A stretch of 64,000 bases of DNA from [Clostridium] aerotolerans DSM 5434 (GTDB lineage Bacteria; Bacillota; Clostridia; Lachnospirales; Lachnospiraceae): contig NZ_JHWJ01000011.1 of NCBI RefSeq assembly GCF_000687555.1, forward strand, positions 62,001 to 126,000, read 5' to 3'. Positions 1-7,626 of the stretch are shown here, one piece after another. The notes beneath the pieces were generated by a model. The model saw only the letters and a program-made list of their open reading frames with translations. It did not search any database and had not been told where the DNA came from. Every line of letters begins with the position of its first letter. The stretch's first letter is position 1. The position numbers and the translations under genes are program-made.

Positions 1-1156
1 AGGCGGCTAGTGGAAGAACGATTCCAAGTACAGAAGCCATATTCCAGCCTCCGCTTGCATAGATAAAGCCACCAAGGGCTGACCCTGCGGCACCTCCCAG
101 GAAGAATACTGCCATAAATAAACCATTGACCCTGCCCCGAATCTCATCTCCAAGAGAATAGATGGCCTGCTGCCCTAGAACCAGGTTCCCGGAAACCGCC
201 ATATCAAGAAGGATTGCAGATGCACAAAACAGGAATAAGGAGATGCTTTCCTGACCGGCAAATACATGGATCAGACCAAAGGAAGACGCAGCCAGTAAAA
301 ATGCGATTCCTGTAAGAAGTCTGGAATACCCCTTATCCGCAAGTCTTCCGGCAATGGGAGCCGCCACAGCTCCCGCCACTCCAGCAAAGCCAAAGAGCGC
401 AATCTCCTTCTGGTCCAAATGAAAATGCTGGGATAAATACATGGGGACCACGGTCCAGAACAGGCTGAAGCTTCCAAAAAGGGCTGCCTGATAAAGGGAT
501 CTCCGGCGAAGGAGAGGGATGGAACAAATCAAATGCCAAAGGGACTTAATGATCTTCTTATAGCTTTCCGTGGGCTTTGGGTTTCTCTTAGGAAGAAGCC
601 TGCTTAAAACTAACGTAAGAACCACCATGATAACGGCTGATAAATAATACACTGCCCTCCAACCAAGGTATCCGGTAATCAGGCTGGCGGCAGGCCTGGC
701 AAGCATGATTCCAAGCAAAAGTCCGCTCATTACGTTACCTACGGCCTTTCCCCGTTCCGTTGCCGGTGCCAGATGAGCTGCAAAGGGCACCAGCACCTGA
801 GCGGCTACAGACCCGGCTCCGATGAGAACGGCTGACAGAAAAAAGAGTTCTGTATTCTTTGACAGTGGCGCTGTTAAAAGTCCCACAATGGCAACAAGAA
901 GAGTGGAAACAGTCAATTTCCTGTTTTCCAGTAAATCGCTTAAAGGTACGAGAAACAACAGTCCTGCGGCGTAGCCAAGCTGGGTCATAGTAACAATTAA
1001 CCCGGACATGCCAGGAGAAATTCCGGTATCCTTGCTGATAGGCCCCACCAGGGGCTGGGAGTAATACAGGTTTGCAACAATCAGGCCGCAGGAGGCAGCC
1101 AAAAGCAGGATCAGCCAGCTGGGAATCTTTTTCTCTTCCTTGGTTTCAATCATCAT
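1..1156 (-). CDS. MFS drug/metabolite efflux transporter (3' end cut by the window)
   Basis: Reading leftwards from an ATG at 1156, about 385 residues are visible without a stop before the window edge. The product is a hydrophobic multi-helix membrane protein with a short charged N-terminus (MMIETKEEKK) followed by repeated transmembrane segments. Its motifs resemble the major facilitator superfamily, including the loop LSDLLENRK after helix 2 and GRLADKGYSR in the second half, so a proton-coupled exporter of small molecules is likely. The substrate cannot be told. The start is fixed by a GAGGAGG ribosome site ending about 8 bases upstream; a second ATG follows immediately. The gene diverges from a TetR regulator, and three palindromic sites lie between them, which suggests classical repression relieved by the exported ligand. 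The C-terminal end is outside the window. Confidence 0.88.
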   Translation of the reverse strand, partial: MMIETKEEKKIPSWLILLLAASCGLIVANLYYSQPLVGPISKDTGISPGMSGLIVTMTQLGYAAGLLFLVPLSDLLENRKLTVSTLLVAIVGLLTAPLSKNTELFFLSAVLIGAGSVAAQVLVPFAAHLAPATERGKAVGNVMSGLLLGIMLARPAASLITGYLGWRAVYYLSAVIMVVLTLVLSRLLPKRNPKPTESYKKIIKSLWHLICSIPLLRRRSLYQAALFGSFSLFWTVVPMYLSQHFHLDQKEIALFGFAGVAGAVAAPIAGRLADKGYSRLLTGIAFLLAASSFGLIHVFAGQESISLFLFCASAILLDMAVSGNLVLGQQAIYSLGDEIRGRVNGLFMAVFFLGGAAGSALGGFIYASGGWNMASVLGIVLPLAA

Positions 1157-1179
1157 TTTTTTATCCTCCTCTATATACT

Positions 1180-1275
1180 AAACGCAACGTTTATTAATTA
1201 CATATTAAACGCATCGTTTCGTTTTGTCAACCCTGTTTTTTTATATTTTTTTATGTTATAATGAACGCAACGTAT
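1180..1275. promoter_or_regulatory. Three AACGNNNCGTT operators between the MFS and tetR genes
   Basis: The divergent intergenic region carries three copies of a short palindrome: AAACGCAACGTTT at 1180-1192, AAACGCATCGTTT at 1207-1219, and a slightly degenerate GAACGCAACGTAT at 1263-1275. The common core is AACG-N3-CGTT. Location on both sides of the divergent start region and the TetR neighbour make them the likely binding sites of that regulator. Two copies lie near the transporter start and one near the tetR start, so both genes are probably repressed. Confidence 0.7.
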
Positions 1276-1309
1276 TTAAATTGATTATAAGTGGAAAAGG
1301 GAGAATCAT

Positions 1310-1891
1310 ATGGAGAAAAAAATGGGACGTCCCAGAAGCGAAAAGACAAAGAAAGCCATACTGGATGCAGCGTATGAGCTTCTGCTGGAGAATGGCTTTC
1401 CTTCTATGACAGTGGAAGGAATTGCGGAAAAAGCAGGGGTAAGTAAGGCCACCATATACAAATGGTGGCCCAATAAGGCTGCCGTGGTACTGGACGGCTT
1501 TTTTGCAGCCACGGAATTACTGTTAGAGGTACCGGATACCGGCTCTGCAAAGGAAGATTTGATCCTGCAGGCGGATCATCTGGCTGCATTTCTGATAAGC
1601 CCCAAAGGCAGAGTTATAACAGAATTGATTGCAGAAGGACAATCCGATGAAAAGGTGGCAAAGGAATACAGAGACCGGTATTTTAATCCCCGGAGACTGA
1701 TCTCAAAGCATATAATGGAACGGGGAATGGAGCGAGGGGAGTTAAGGCAGGATCTGGACATCGAGCTATGTATTGACCTTATTTTTGCTCCTATCTTCTA
1801 TCGGCTTTTAATCACAGGAGAACCTGTGGATTCGGCATTTGTAAAGAAGCTGATTGCTTATGCTTTTGCTGGACTAAATGGGAATCCATAA
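1310..1891 (+). CDS. TetR/AcrR family transcriptional regulator
   Basis: A 193-residue protein, the normal size for TetR repressors. The N-terminal 60 residues hold the HTH: KTKKAILDAAYELLLENGF followed by MTVEGIAEKAGVSKATIYKWW, ending in the family's YKWWPNK/ FF signature. The C-terminal half is a helical ligand-binding and dimerisation domain typical of TetR_C_16-like members. It should bind DNA as a dimer and release it on ligand binding. It diverges from the MFS transporter and probably acts on the three AACGNNNCGTT sites between them. The ATG at 1310 follows an AAAGGGAG site; an internal ATG three codons later (1322) is a weaker alternative. The ligand is not known. Confidence 0.9.
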   Translation: MEKKMGRPRSEKTKKAILDAAYELLLENGFPSMTVEGIAEKAGVSKATIYKWWPNKAAVVLDGFFAATELLLEVPDTGSAKEDLILQADHLAAFLISPKGRVITELIAEGQSDEKVAKEYRDRYFNPRRLISKHIMERGMERGELRQDLDIELCIDLIFAPIFYRLLITGEPVDSAFVKKLIAYAFAGLNGNP

Positions 1892-1897
1892 AAACAT

Positions 1898-2434
1898 TTA
1901 TTCAATGATATAGGCGGACACAATCTCACCATAGTAAGCGGTGTGGTAATCCCTGTTAGCCCCGTAAAAGGAGCCGTCAACATCTTGAGGATAGCACGAT
2001 TTTTTGAATTCTTCTGGGATCGCATGTTCGTCCTGTTTTTGTTTGTATACCAGTTTACATTCCAGGGTGAGGGGAAGTTCCTTTATGGCTGGTACTGTTC
2101 CCGAAACAGATGGCTCCAGTGTCAGGTTCAGCTTCTGAATTTTATCAACAATATGACCGGATTCCGTTCCGCATATCCCCAAAATCTTTTTATCAAGATC
2201 ACCATAGGGGATATTAATTGTAAATTCAGAACTCTTATCCAGTTGCTTCTTTGTGAACCGATTTTCTCTGACAAATGCAGTGAAAATCGGTTTTCCCCAT
2301 TCAATTCCAAGACTTCCCCAGGCTATGGTCATGGTGTTTACTTTGTCGTCGGCCTTTGTTGTCAGCAAAGCACCGCTCTTAACTGCTTTTAAAATCTCTG
2401 AAGCATATTCAAATACATCAATTTCTTTTCTCAT
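1898..2434 (-). CDS. Flavin reductase family protein (flavoredoxin-like)
   Basis: A 178-residue single-domain protein of the flavin reductase-like, FMN-binding split-barrel family. The pattern LLTTKADDKVNTMTIAWGSLG near residue 23, then FTAFVRENRFTKK and a conserved FTINIPYGD, is characteristic of this group. Such proteins bind FMN and pass electrons or reduce flavin; in anaerobes several act as flavoredoxins. It converges tail-to-tail with tetR with only 6 bases between them. It is the last of three co-oriented genes all encoding flavin-dependent enzymes, 54 bases after the flavodoxin-like gene. That spacing allows either an operon or a promoter of its own. Confidence 0.85.
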   Translation of the reverse strand: MRKEIDVFEYASEILKAVKSGALLTTKADDKVNTMTIAWGSLGIEWGKPIFTAFVRENRFTKKQLDKSSEFTINIPYGDLDKKILGICGTESGHIVDKIQKLNLTLEPSVSGTVPAIKELPLTLECKLVYKQKQDEHAIPEEFKKSCYPQDVDGSFYGANRDYHTAYYGEIVSAYIIE

Positions 2435-2488
2435 TGCTCTCTCCTTTTCTTTTCTATTTATTCAACCAATGAACCATTGGTAAAATAC

Positions 2489-3136
2489 TTACTCCCTTTC
2501 CGTCAAACGAATCCCCATTTCATAGGCATTTTGGCAGTCCACGGGGAATTGTTCTTCTTTTACTTTGGCTTTATGGCTCTCGTCGAATCTGGAAGCTTCA
2601 TACTTGGAATAATCGTGGAACTGGTATGTATCGCTGCTGATTAAAATCTCTGATGTTCCATGAAACAGCTCCAAAAGGTGCTGATTCTGCTTAAAGATGG
2701 CCTCGTAATTGATTTTCTCCATAATATCTTTTGGAACATTCATGGTATAGATAAATCCGGAAGCAATCTTTCCCGTAAAGGTGGATAATTCTCCCTCATT
2801 ATAGGATAGATTGGGGAAAAACAGACGTTCCAGAAAAGAGCGCATCACACCGGTGACCTCACCGAAGTAAATGGGTGATCCAAGGAATATTACATCGCAG
2901 GACAATGCGTATTCCAATACTTCCTTCAAATCATCTTTTACTGCGCAGATCCCATTACAAATACTGCCCTTTCGTTTGCAGGCAAAGCAGCTTAAGCAGC
3001 CTTTGAAATTCAAATCATATAGATTTACCATTCTTGTTTCTGCACCGTTTTCGTGTGCACCTCCTAATGCACTCCGAAGCAATACAGCCGTGTTCTCATT
3101 TTTCCGTGGACTTCCATTGACAGCCAACACTTTCAT
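2489..3136 (-). CDS. Flavodoxin family / NADPH-dependent FMN reductase with a Cys cluster
   Basis: A 215-residue flavodoxin-fold protein. The start VLAVNGSPRKNENTAVLL is the FMN phosphate-binding loop of the NADPH-dependent FMN reductase family. Residues 49-62 read GCLSCFACKRKG, and a further Cys lies at the downstream ICNGIC. This compact cysteine cluster is like that of iron-sulfur flavoproteins of anaerobes, which carry FMN plus a 4Fe-4S centre. FLGSPIYFGEVTG contacts the isoalloxazine ring in relatives. It probably moves electrons to oxygen, peroxide, quinones or xenobiotics, but the partner is not known. The ATG at 3136 follows an AGGGTCGC stretch, a weak ribosome site. Downstream lies the flavin reductase gene, upstream the nitroreductase gene. 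Confidence 0.85.
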   Translation of the reverse strand: MKVLAVNGSPRKNENTAVLLRSALGGAHENGAETRMVNLYDLNFKGCLSCFACKRKGSICNGICAVKDDLKEVLEYALSCDVIFLGSPIYFGEVTGVMRSFLERLFFPNLSYNEGELSTFTGKIASGFIYTMNVPKDIMEKINYEAIFKQNQHLLELFHGTSEILISSDTYQFHDYSKYEASRFDESHKAKVKEEQFPVDCQNAYEMGIRLTERE

Positions 3137-3234
3137 AGCGACCCTCCATAATTTTTATTATTATGTATTCAATTAAGAATAAGCCAGAGTTTGTCTTTTA
3201 TGACAAAACACTGACTTATTTCATTGGTATACTT

Positions 3235-3903
3235 TTATTTCCACTTCACCAGCTCACTTATGGACTGTCTCGATTTCTCGTGGCGTGGTGCCTCAGCCCG
3301 GTAGCCAAAGCCTGCCATAACAGATACTCCAAAGTGTTCCGGGTCCATAAGTCCTTCCTTTACCAAAAGCTCGTTGACCTTAGCCTGGTCAAAGCCTTCA
3401 ATGGGACAGGAATCCACGCCTAAAAATGCTGCCGCAGTCAGCATATTGGCAAGGACGACATAGGTCTGCTTGCTGGCCCAGTCAAACAAAGCCCGGTCAT
3501 TTTCCGTGAGATTGAAATCATGTTCCTGGAAGTTACGATATGCCTTACGGACAAATTCCGCACTCTCGTCCGGAAAATGATGCACTTCCTTCATCATATG
3601 AGTGATATATTCTGCATTGTATACCAGATCACCGCTTTTCCGGGCCAGAAGTATGACAAAATGGCTTCCTCCCTTTAAGCTGTTTTGCGCGCCCCATGCA
3701 AGGGGGAACAGCTTCTCCTTTAATTCTTTATCCTGGACCACTATCATATTCCAGGGCTCAAAGCCAAAGGATGTGGGGGAAAGTCTGGCTGCCTCCAATA
3801 TGGTCTCAAAGTCCTCCTTAGAAACGGCTCTTTCCGGGTCAAATGCCTTACAGGCGTGGCGAAAGTTTAATACATCTAATATGTTCTGATTCATGGTTTC
3901 CAT
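3235..3903 (-). CDS. Nitroreductase family NAD(P)H-dependent oxidoreductase
   Basis: The open frame starts at 3948, but the ATG at 3903 is preceded by AAAGGAGG at the right distance, giving 222 residues, the usual length for NfsB-like enzymes. The N-terminal motif LDVLNFRHACKAFDPERAVS binds the FMN phosphate, and LSPTSFGFEPWNMIVVQD is the family's second flavin contact. Near residue 160 ADDSCPIEGF-like sequence (LGVDSCPIEGFD) and the C-terminal GFGYRAEAPR complete the fold. These dimeric FMN enzymes reduce nitroaromatics and quinones with NAD(P)H. It diverges from the HxlR regulator by 144 bases, a common pairing for quinone or aldehyde stress response. Confidence 0.9.
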   Translation of the reverse strand: METMNQNILDVLNFRHACKAFDPERAVSKEDFETILEAARLSPTSFGFEPWNMIVVQDKELKEKLFPLAWGAQNSLKGGSHFVILLARKSGDLVYNAEYITHMMKEVHHFPDESAEFVRKAYRNFQEHDFNLTENDRALFDWASKQTYVVLANMLTAAAFLGVDSCPIEGFDQAKVNELLVKEGLMDPEHFGVSVMAGFGYRAEAPRHEKSRQSISELVKWK

Positions 3904-4047
3904 GTAATCTCCTCCTTTATTTAAACAATTTGTTGGTAATAAACCCATAGTAGCACATACGAATCACATATTGAAGTACGAAAAATAATGTTATATAATA
4001 TACAAAAAGTAACATTACTATCATTTGTATACTACGGGAGAAACCTT

Positions 4048-4398
4048 ATGGAACCATATCCTATTACTCCGGACTGCCCCGGTGGCAAGTGCCCGGTAGA
4101 AACAACCTTAACTGTTATGAGCGGCAAATGGAAGGGAATCATCCTCTACCGCCTTTTAGAAGGCAAGAAGCGTTTTCATGAGTTAAAAGAAATCATGCCT
4201 GCCATCAGCTTTCGCACTCTGACCCTGCAACTACGACAGCTGGAGGCCGACGGTATCGTAGAGCGGACCGTATACCCGGAGGTTCCTCCACGGGTGGAAT
4301 ACGATTTAACAGAACTTGGTAAGACCATGCGCCCCATTATAGAATCCATGTTTGAATGGGGAATACAGTATCAAATCCAGAGAAAGGAGATATTATAA
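4048..4398 (+). CDS. HxlR family (winged helix) regulator, probably redox sensing
   Basis: A MarR-like winged-helix protein of the HxlR group. The ATG at 4048 with GGGAG 7 bases upstream gives 116 residues, which fits the family; the longer frame from 3988 adds an unlikely N-terminus. Key signatures are TLTVMSGKWKGIILYRLLEG and FHELKEIMPAISFRTLTLQLRQLE, then RTVYPEVPPRVEYDLTELG for the wing and last helix. Two cysteines sit at residues 10 and 15 (DCPGGKC). In Bacillus YodB and HypR the N-terminal Cys senses quinones, diamide or hypochlorite. Here the divergent nitroreductase is the obvious target, and perhaps the two flavin enzyme genes after it. Redox sensing is inferred. Confidence 0.88.
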   Translation: MEPYPITPDCPGGKCPVETTLTVMSGKWKGIILYRLLEGKKRFHELKEIMPAISFRTLTLQLRQLEADGIVERTVYPEVPPRVEYDLTELGKTMRPIIESMFEWGIQYQIQRKEIL

Positions 4399-4434
4399 AA
4401 ATCAGGCAAGCCCCATTTTTATAATTACTTTCCC

Positions 4435-5154
4435 ATGCGTAAAGTACCAGCCTATATGGCAGTCCACGATTTAATCAAAAAAAGAATTGAAGATGGAACC
4501 TATCCTGTCTTGGAGCTTCTTCCCACAGAGCCTGAACTGGAAAAAATTTATAAGGTAAGCCGCACCACCATAAGAAGTGCTATGGAGCTGTTAAAGGAGG
4601 AAGGCTTTGTTGAAATCAAGCAGGGCAGGGGAACCCTGGTGCTGGACCGGAGAACCATTCAGGATCTAAATAAGGTCACCTCCGTAACGGAGTCCTTAAG
4701 AAGAAGGGGTTACGACGTCCGCACCAAAAGCATGTATATAGACCTTATCCCTGTCAGTGAAAAGCTGGGCAAGGAGCTGAATCTCCCTGGTGACGATTCC
4801 ATCACCCGGGTCCAGAGAATCCAGCTCATAGACGAAAAGCCCATTGCGATTATGAGAAATTACATTCCAACATCTCTGGTTCCTGGACTTATCCAGTTTA
4901 TCAATAAATTCTCCGGGCTTTATCAGTTCCTGGAAGAACATTATAATCTGGAAATTGATTCTGCCCACGATAAGATATTTGCAAAATCCGCAGATTTTGC
5001 AGAATCGGAAATGCTTAACGTCCAGCCGGGGACAGCCCTTCTTTGCATCCGCCGTATCTGCTACCGAAATGAGGAGCCTGTCTGCGTGGATGATGTGTGT
5101 ATTATAGGAGATCAGTACGAGCTGGCCATTTCCACCAACGGCCGGTATAAATAA
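4435..5154 (+). CDS. GntR family regulator with UTRA ligand-binding domain
   Basis: A 239-residue HutC-type GntR regulator. The N-terminal winged helix carries LLPTEPELEKIYKVSRTTIR and AMELLKEEGFVEIKQGRGT (residues 27-66). The UTRA domain follows from about residue 85 to the end, with PIAIMRNYIPT and LLCIRRICYRNEEPVCVDD. UTRA proteins sense sugars, sugar phosphates or histidine-type metabolites. The ATG at 4435 has no clear Shine-Dalgarno sequence; an in-frame ATG lies at 4456, so the first seven residues are uncertain. The gene is followed after 17 bases by a deoxyribose-phosphate aldolase gene in the same direction, so it may regulate deoxyribose or nucleoside use. That link is inferred from position. 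Confidence 0.88.
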   Translation: MRKVPAYMAVHDLIKKRIEDGTYPVLELLPTEPELEKIYKVSRTTIRSAMELLKEEGFVEIKQGRGTLVLDRRTIQDLNKVTSVTESLRRRGYDVRTKSMYIDLIPVSEKLGKELNLPGDDSITRVQRIQLIDEKPIAIMRNYIPTSLVPGLIQFINKFSGLYQFLEEHYNLEIDSAHDKIFAKSADFAESEMLNVQPGTALLCIRRICYRNEEPVCVDDVCIIGDQYELAISTNGRYK

Positions 5155-5171
5155 CATAGGGGGAATTTGCG

Positions 5172-5876
5172 ATGAAAGACGTTTCTTTGGAAGCTTTGGC
5201 AAAATGCATTGATATAAGTTGTGTAAAATCCTCAGACAGCACCGAGGATATGGATCATATGATAGCGGCGGCCGGGCACTTCGGATTTATCTGCGCCTTT
5301 GCTCTTCCTGCTATGACCCCCTATCTCATCAATCATTTAAAAGGAACTTGTATTACCCACATTGGAGGAACCGTAGGCTTTCCCTCTGGCTGCGATACCA
5401 CAAAAAGCAAGGTCTTTCAGGCGAAGGAGCTGATTGCCATGGGATGTGAAGAAATTGATATGGTAATTAACATCGGTCTCTTAAAGTCAAATCAGTGGGA
5501 CGAGGTCTATGAGGACATTAAGGCAGTAGCTATGGCCTGCGGACAGATTCCCCTTAAAACAATTCTGGAAGTCACCCTTTTGACAGAAGAAGAAATCGTA
5601 AGAGCCAGCCTGCTTGCGGAGTCGGCTGGTGCTGCCTACATAAAAACAGGAACCGGCTGGTGCCAGAATCCTACCCGGTTACAACATATCCAGTCCATTC
5701 GTTCTGCCATAAAGCCCACAACAAAAATCAAAGCTGCCGGTGGTATCCGAAGTCTTGATACCCTGCTGCAAATGAAGCAGGCAGGCTGTGACTGCTTCGG
5801 TATTTCCACTGCCTCTGCCCTTTCTATCATGAAAGAAGCTGCGGCTTATGCAGACATATCCAGATTTTTTCCCTAA
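5172..5876 (+). CDS. deoC: Deoxyribose-phosphate aldolase
   Basis: A 234-residue TIM-barrel enzyme of the DeoC/FbaB family, slightly longer than typical short bacterial DeoC. It cleaves 2-deoxyribose 5-phosphate to acetaldehyde and glyceraldehyde 3-phosphate. Visible landmarks are VGFPSG after strand 2, the catalytic acid in EEIDMVINIG, the glutamate of KTILEVTLL, the Schiff-base lysine in AAYIKTGTGW, and the second active lysine and glycine loop in KIKAAGGIRS. All catalytic positions appear intact. The ATG at 5172 follows AGGGGGAA. It sits right after the GntR regulator and likely forms a two-gene operon with it. No phosphopentomutase or nucleoside phosphorylase gene is nearby. Confidence 0.92.
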   Translation: MKDVSLEALAKCIDISCVKSSDSTEDMDHMIAAAGHFGFICAFALPAMTPYLINHLKGTCITHIGGTVGFPSGCDTTKSKVFQAKELIAMGCEEIDMVINIGLLKSNQWDEVYEDIKAVAMACGQIPLKTILEVTLLTEEEIVRASLLAESAGAAYIKTGTGWCQNPTRLQHIQSIRSAIKPTTKIKAAGGIRSLDTLLQMKQAGCDCFGISTASALSIMKEAAAYADISRFFP

Positions 5877-5989
5877 TTAAAACAAAATTTGCCAAGATTC
5901 ATCATATTATTAATCCTGAATTTGATATTATTCTTATTTTTACATCACTTTTATTAAAATACATTATTAAATTAAATACCAAATACGAA

Positions 5990-6018
5990 TTGACCAAGCA
6001 ATCATTACGATGTATAAT
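5990..6018 (+). promoter_or_regulatory. Strong sigma-A promoter of the alcohol dehydrogenase gene
   Basis: TTGACC at 5990-5995, a 17-base spacer, and a perfect TATAAT at 6013-6018. Transcription would begin near 6025, giving a leader of about 50 bases that contains the Rex-like site and an AAAGGAG ribosome site. Confidence 0.8.
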
Positions 6019-6032
6019 AATCATAGTGTCAC

Positions 6033-6050
6033 TTGTTAATTTTATAACAA
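6033..6050. promoter_or_regulatory. Rex-type redox operator in the alcohol dehydrogenase leader
   Basis: The 18-mer TTGTTAATTTTATAACAA matches the clostridial Rex consensus TTGTTAA-N4-TTAACAA at 13 of the 14 defined positions. It lies just after the predicted transcription start, where a bound repressor would block RNA polymerase. Rex leaves DNA when NADH rises, so the dehydrogenase would be induced by reducing conditions. The rex gene itself is not in the window. Confidence 0.72.
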
Positions 6051-6076
6051 TATATAATTCCAAAGGAGATGTTCTT

Positions 6077-7138
6077 ATGAAGGGTTTTGCAATGCTGGGA
6101 ATTGGTAAGACAGGTTGGATTGAAAAGGATCGGCCAAAATGCGGGCCTCTTGATGCGATATGCCGACCCATTGTATTGGCACCATGTACCTCTGATATTC
6201 ATACGGTATGGGAAGGTGCCATTGGTGAACGCACGGACATGATTCTCGGACACGAGACAGTGGCTGAGGTTGTGGAAGTTGGAAGCTGTGTAAAGGATTT
6301 TAAGCCTGGGGACCGGGTCATTGTTCCTGCCATTACGCCGGACTGGAACTCTGTGGAAGCACAGGGCGGTTATCAGATGCATTCAGGGGGAATGCTTGCA
6401 GGCTGGAAATTCTCAAACTTTAAGGATGGCGTCTTCGGCGAATTCTTCCATGTCAATGATGCTGACGGTAACCTGGCGATTCTTCCTGACGGCATGGACC
6501 CAGTGGCAGCATGTATGCTGGCAGACATGGTACCTACCGGATTTCATGGGGTTGAGCTTTCTGATGTCCAGTTTGGAGACAGCGTGGCAGTCATCGGAAT
6601 CGGCCCGGTTGGACTTATGTCCGTTGCTGGTGCTGCTCTTCGTGGTGCTTCCCACATCTATGCCGTAGGCTCCCGTCCCAACTGCGTACAGCTTGCCAAA
6701 GAATATGGGGCAACGGATATCATCAACTACCGGGAAGGTGATATCGTAGAACAAATCATGTCAAAGACCGGGAATAAGGGTGTGGACAAAGTTATTGTTG
6801 CCGGCGGTGACAATGATACCTTTGCACAGGCCATTGCCATATTAAAGCCAGGCGGAAAAATTGGCAATGTAAATTATCTTGGTGAAGGGGATTACATAAA
6901 GATTCCCCGTATCGAATGGGGATGCGGCATGGGCCACAAGATCATTGCCGGCGGACTTATGCCAGGAGGCAGACTTCGTATGGAAAAACTGGCTTCTCTT
7001 ATTTCAACCGGACGGTTAGACCCAGGGAAACTGGTCACTCATCGGTTTGAAGGCATGGAAGGCATTGAACCTGCTCTTATGTTAATGAAGGAAAAACCAA
7101 AGGATCTGATTAAACCTGTGGTTGTGATTAACTGGTAA
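6077..7138 (+). CDS. NADP-type zinc secondary alcohol dehydrogenase
   Basis: A 353-residue medium-chain dehydrogenase close in length and motifs to the isopropanol/2-butanol dehydrogenases of Clostridium beijerinckii and Thermoanaerobacter. Catalytic zinc ligands are the Cys of LAPCTSDIHT (residue 37), His of ILGHETVAEV (near 59) and Asp of MLADMVPTGFHG (near 150). The four-cysteine structural zinc lobe of other family members is absent, as in this subgroup. The Rossmann motif GIGPVGLMSV is followed by AVGSRPNC, whose Ser-Arg pair accepts the NADP 2'-phosphate. It should reduce ketones or aldehydes during fermentation. The ATG at 6077 with AAAGGAG is preferred over the upstream in-frame extension. 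A strong promoter and a Rex-like site precede it and a hairpin follows. Confidence 0.93.
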   Translation: MKGFAMLGIGKTGWIEKDRPKCGPLDAICRPIVLAPCTSDIHTVWEGAIGERTDMILGHETVAEVVEVGSCVKDFKPGDRVIVPAITPDWNSVEAQGGYQMHSGGMLAGWKFSNFKDGVFGEFFHVNDADGNLAILPDGMDPVAACMLADMVPTGFHGVELSDVQFGDSVAVIGIGPVGLMSVAGAALRGASHIYAVGSRPNCVQLAKEYGATDIINYREGDIVEQIMSKTGNKGVDKVIVAGGDNDTFAQAIAILKPGGKIGNVNYLGEGDYIKIPRIEWGCGMGHKIIAGGLMPGGRLRMEKLASLISTGRLDPGKLVTHRFEGMEGIEPALMLMKEKPKDLIKPVVVINW

Positions 7139-7181
7139 GACGGGTCAAAAGGGCAGATAAATTCTTATAAAATCTAAAATT

Positions 7182-7240
7182 AAGGGTGTTGCAGCAGGAC
7201 CGGTAATTCCGGGTCATGAAGCAGTGCCCTTTTTTTATTT
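7182..7240 (+). terminator. Intrinsic terminator after the alcohol dehydrogenase gene
   Basis: AAGGGTGTTGC at 7182-7192 can pair imperfectly with GCAGTGCCCTT at 7221-7231, with an inner GACCGG/CCGGGTC stem, followed by seven T residues. Confidence 0.7.
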
Positions 7241-7241
7241 T

Positions 7242-7447
7242 CCTTATATTTGATAGCACCTACATTTTTTAAAGCCTTATGTGATGGTGTATTTGCCTTT
7301 TTTTGTATCTCCTATTTGATACACTGCTTTCGGATTTTTAAAAATCCATTCTATTAATCCTTTTAGGGCTTTCGTAGCATGTCTTATATTTCTGTACTTC
7401 TCTTCAATACCATATCCAACAATTACTTCACCATTTTCAACACTGAT
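7242..7447 (-). pseudogene. GNAT acetyltransferase relic (frameshifted, N-terminus missing)
   Basis: Translating the minus strand from 7447 gives ISVENGEVIVGYGIEEKYRN, then ATKALKGLIEWIFKNPKAVY and QIGDTKK. This is the acetyl-CoA-binding core of a RimJ/RimL-like N-acetyltransferase. At a run of seven T (7298-7304 on the plus strand) the frame shifts, and the other frame continues as ANTPSHKALKNVGAIKYK, which is the family's usual next block. A stop precedes the fragment and no N-terminal half or start exists. It is therefore a decayed gene fragment lying between the dehydrogenase terminator and the recombinase. It shows that this interval has been open to gene turnover. Confidence 0.75.
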
Positions 7448-7565
7448 TTAAAATATATCCATTTAGACGAACAATGAATTTTACAACATTAATCTTGCCA
7501 TATACAACATTTCCCAGATTTTACTATTCCTTTCATGATATCCTAATACATCAACTTTTGACTAT

Positions 7566-7624
7566 TTGATTAAAATAGCAGGGAGGCTTATTATAGTCTG
7601 ATTAAAAACAGCATGGAGGCTTAT
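7566..7624 (+). repeat. Tandem direct repeat carrying promoter and ribosome site of the recombinase gene
   Basis: Two imperfect copies of a 24-25 base unit, GATTAAAA(t/a)(-/c)AGCAkGGAGGCTTAT, start at 7568 and 7600, a period of 32 bases. Within the first copy and its edge TTGATT (7566-7571), a 17-base spacer and TATTAT (7589-7594) form a good sigma-A promoter. The second copy supplies the GGAGG (7615-7619) that serves the ATG at 7627. The duplication may have created the short leader of about 25 bases. Confidence 0.55.
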
Positions 7625-7626
7625 AA

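Noticed and set aside
1943-2392. 149-residue plus-strand open frame opposite the flavin reductase gene
   Set aside because: It is an antisense shadow of a conserved gene and has no family features.
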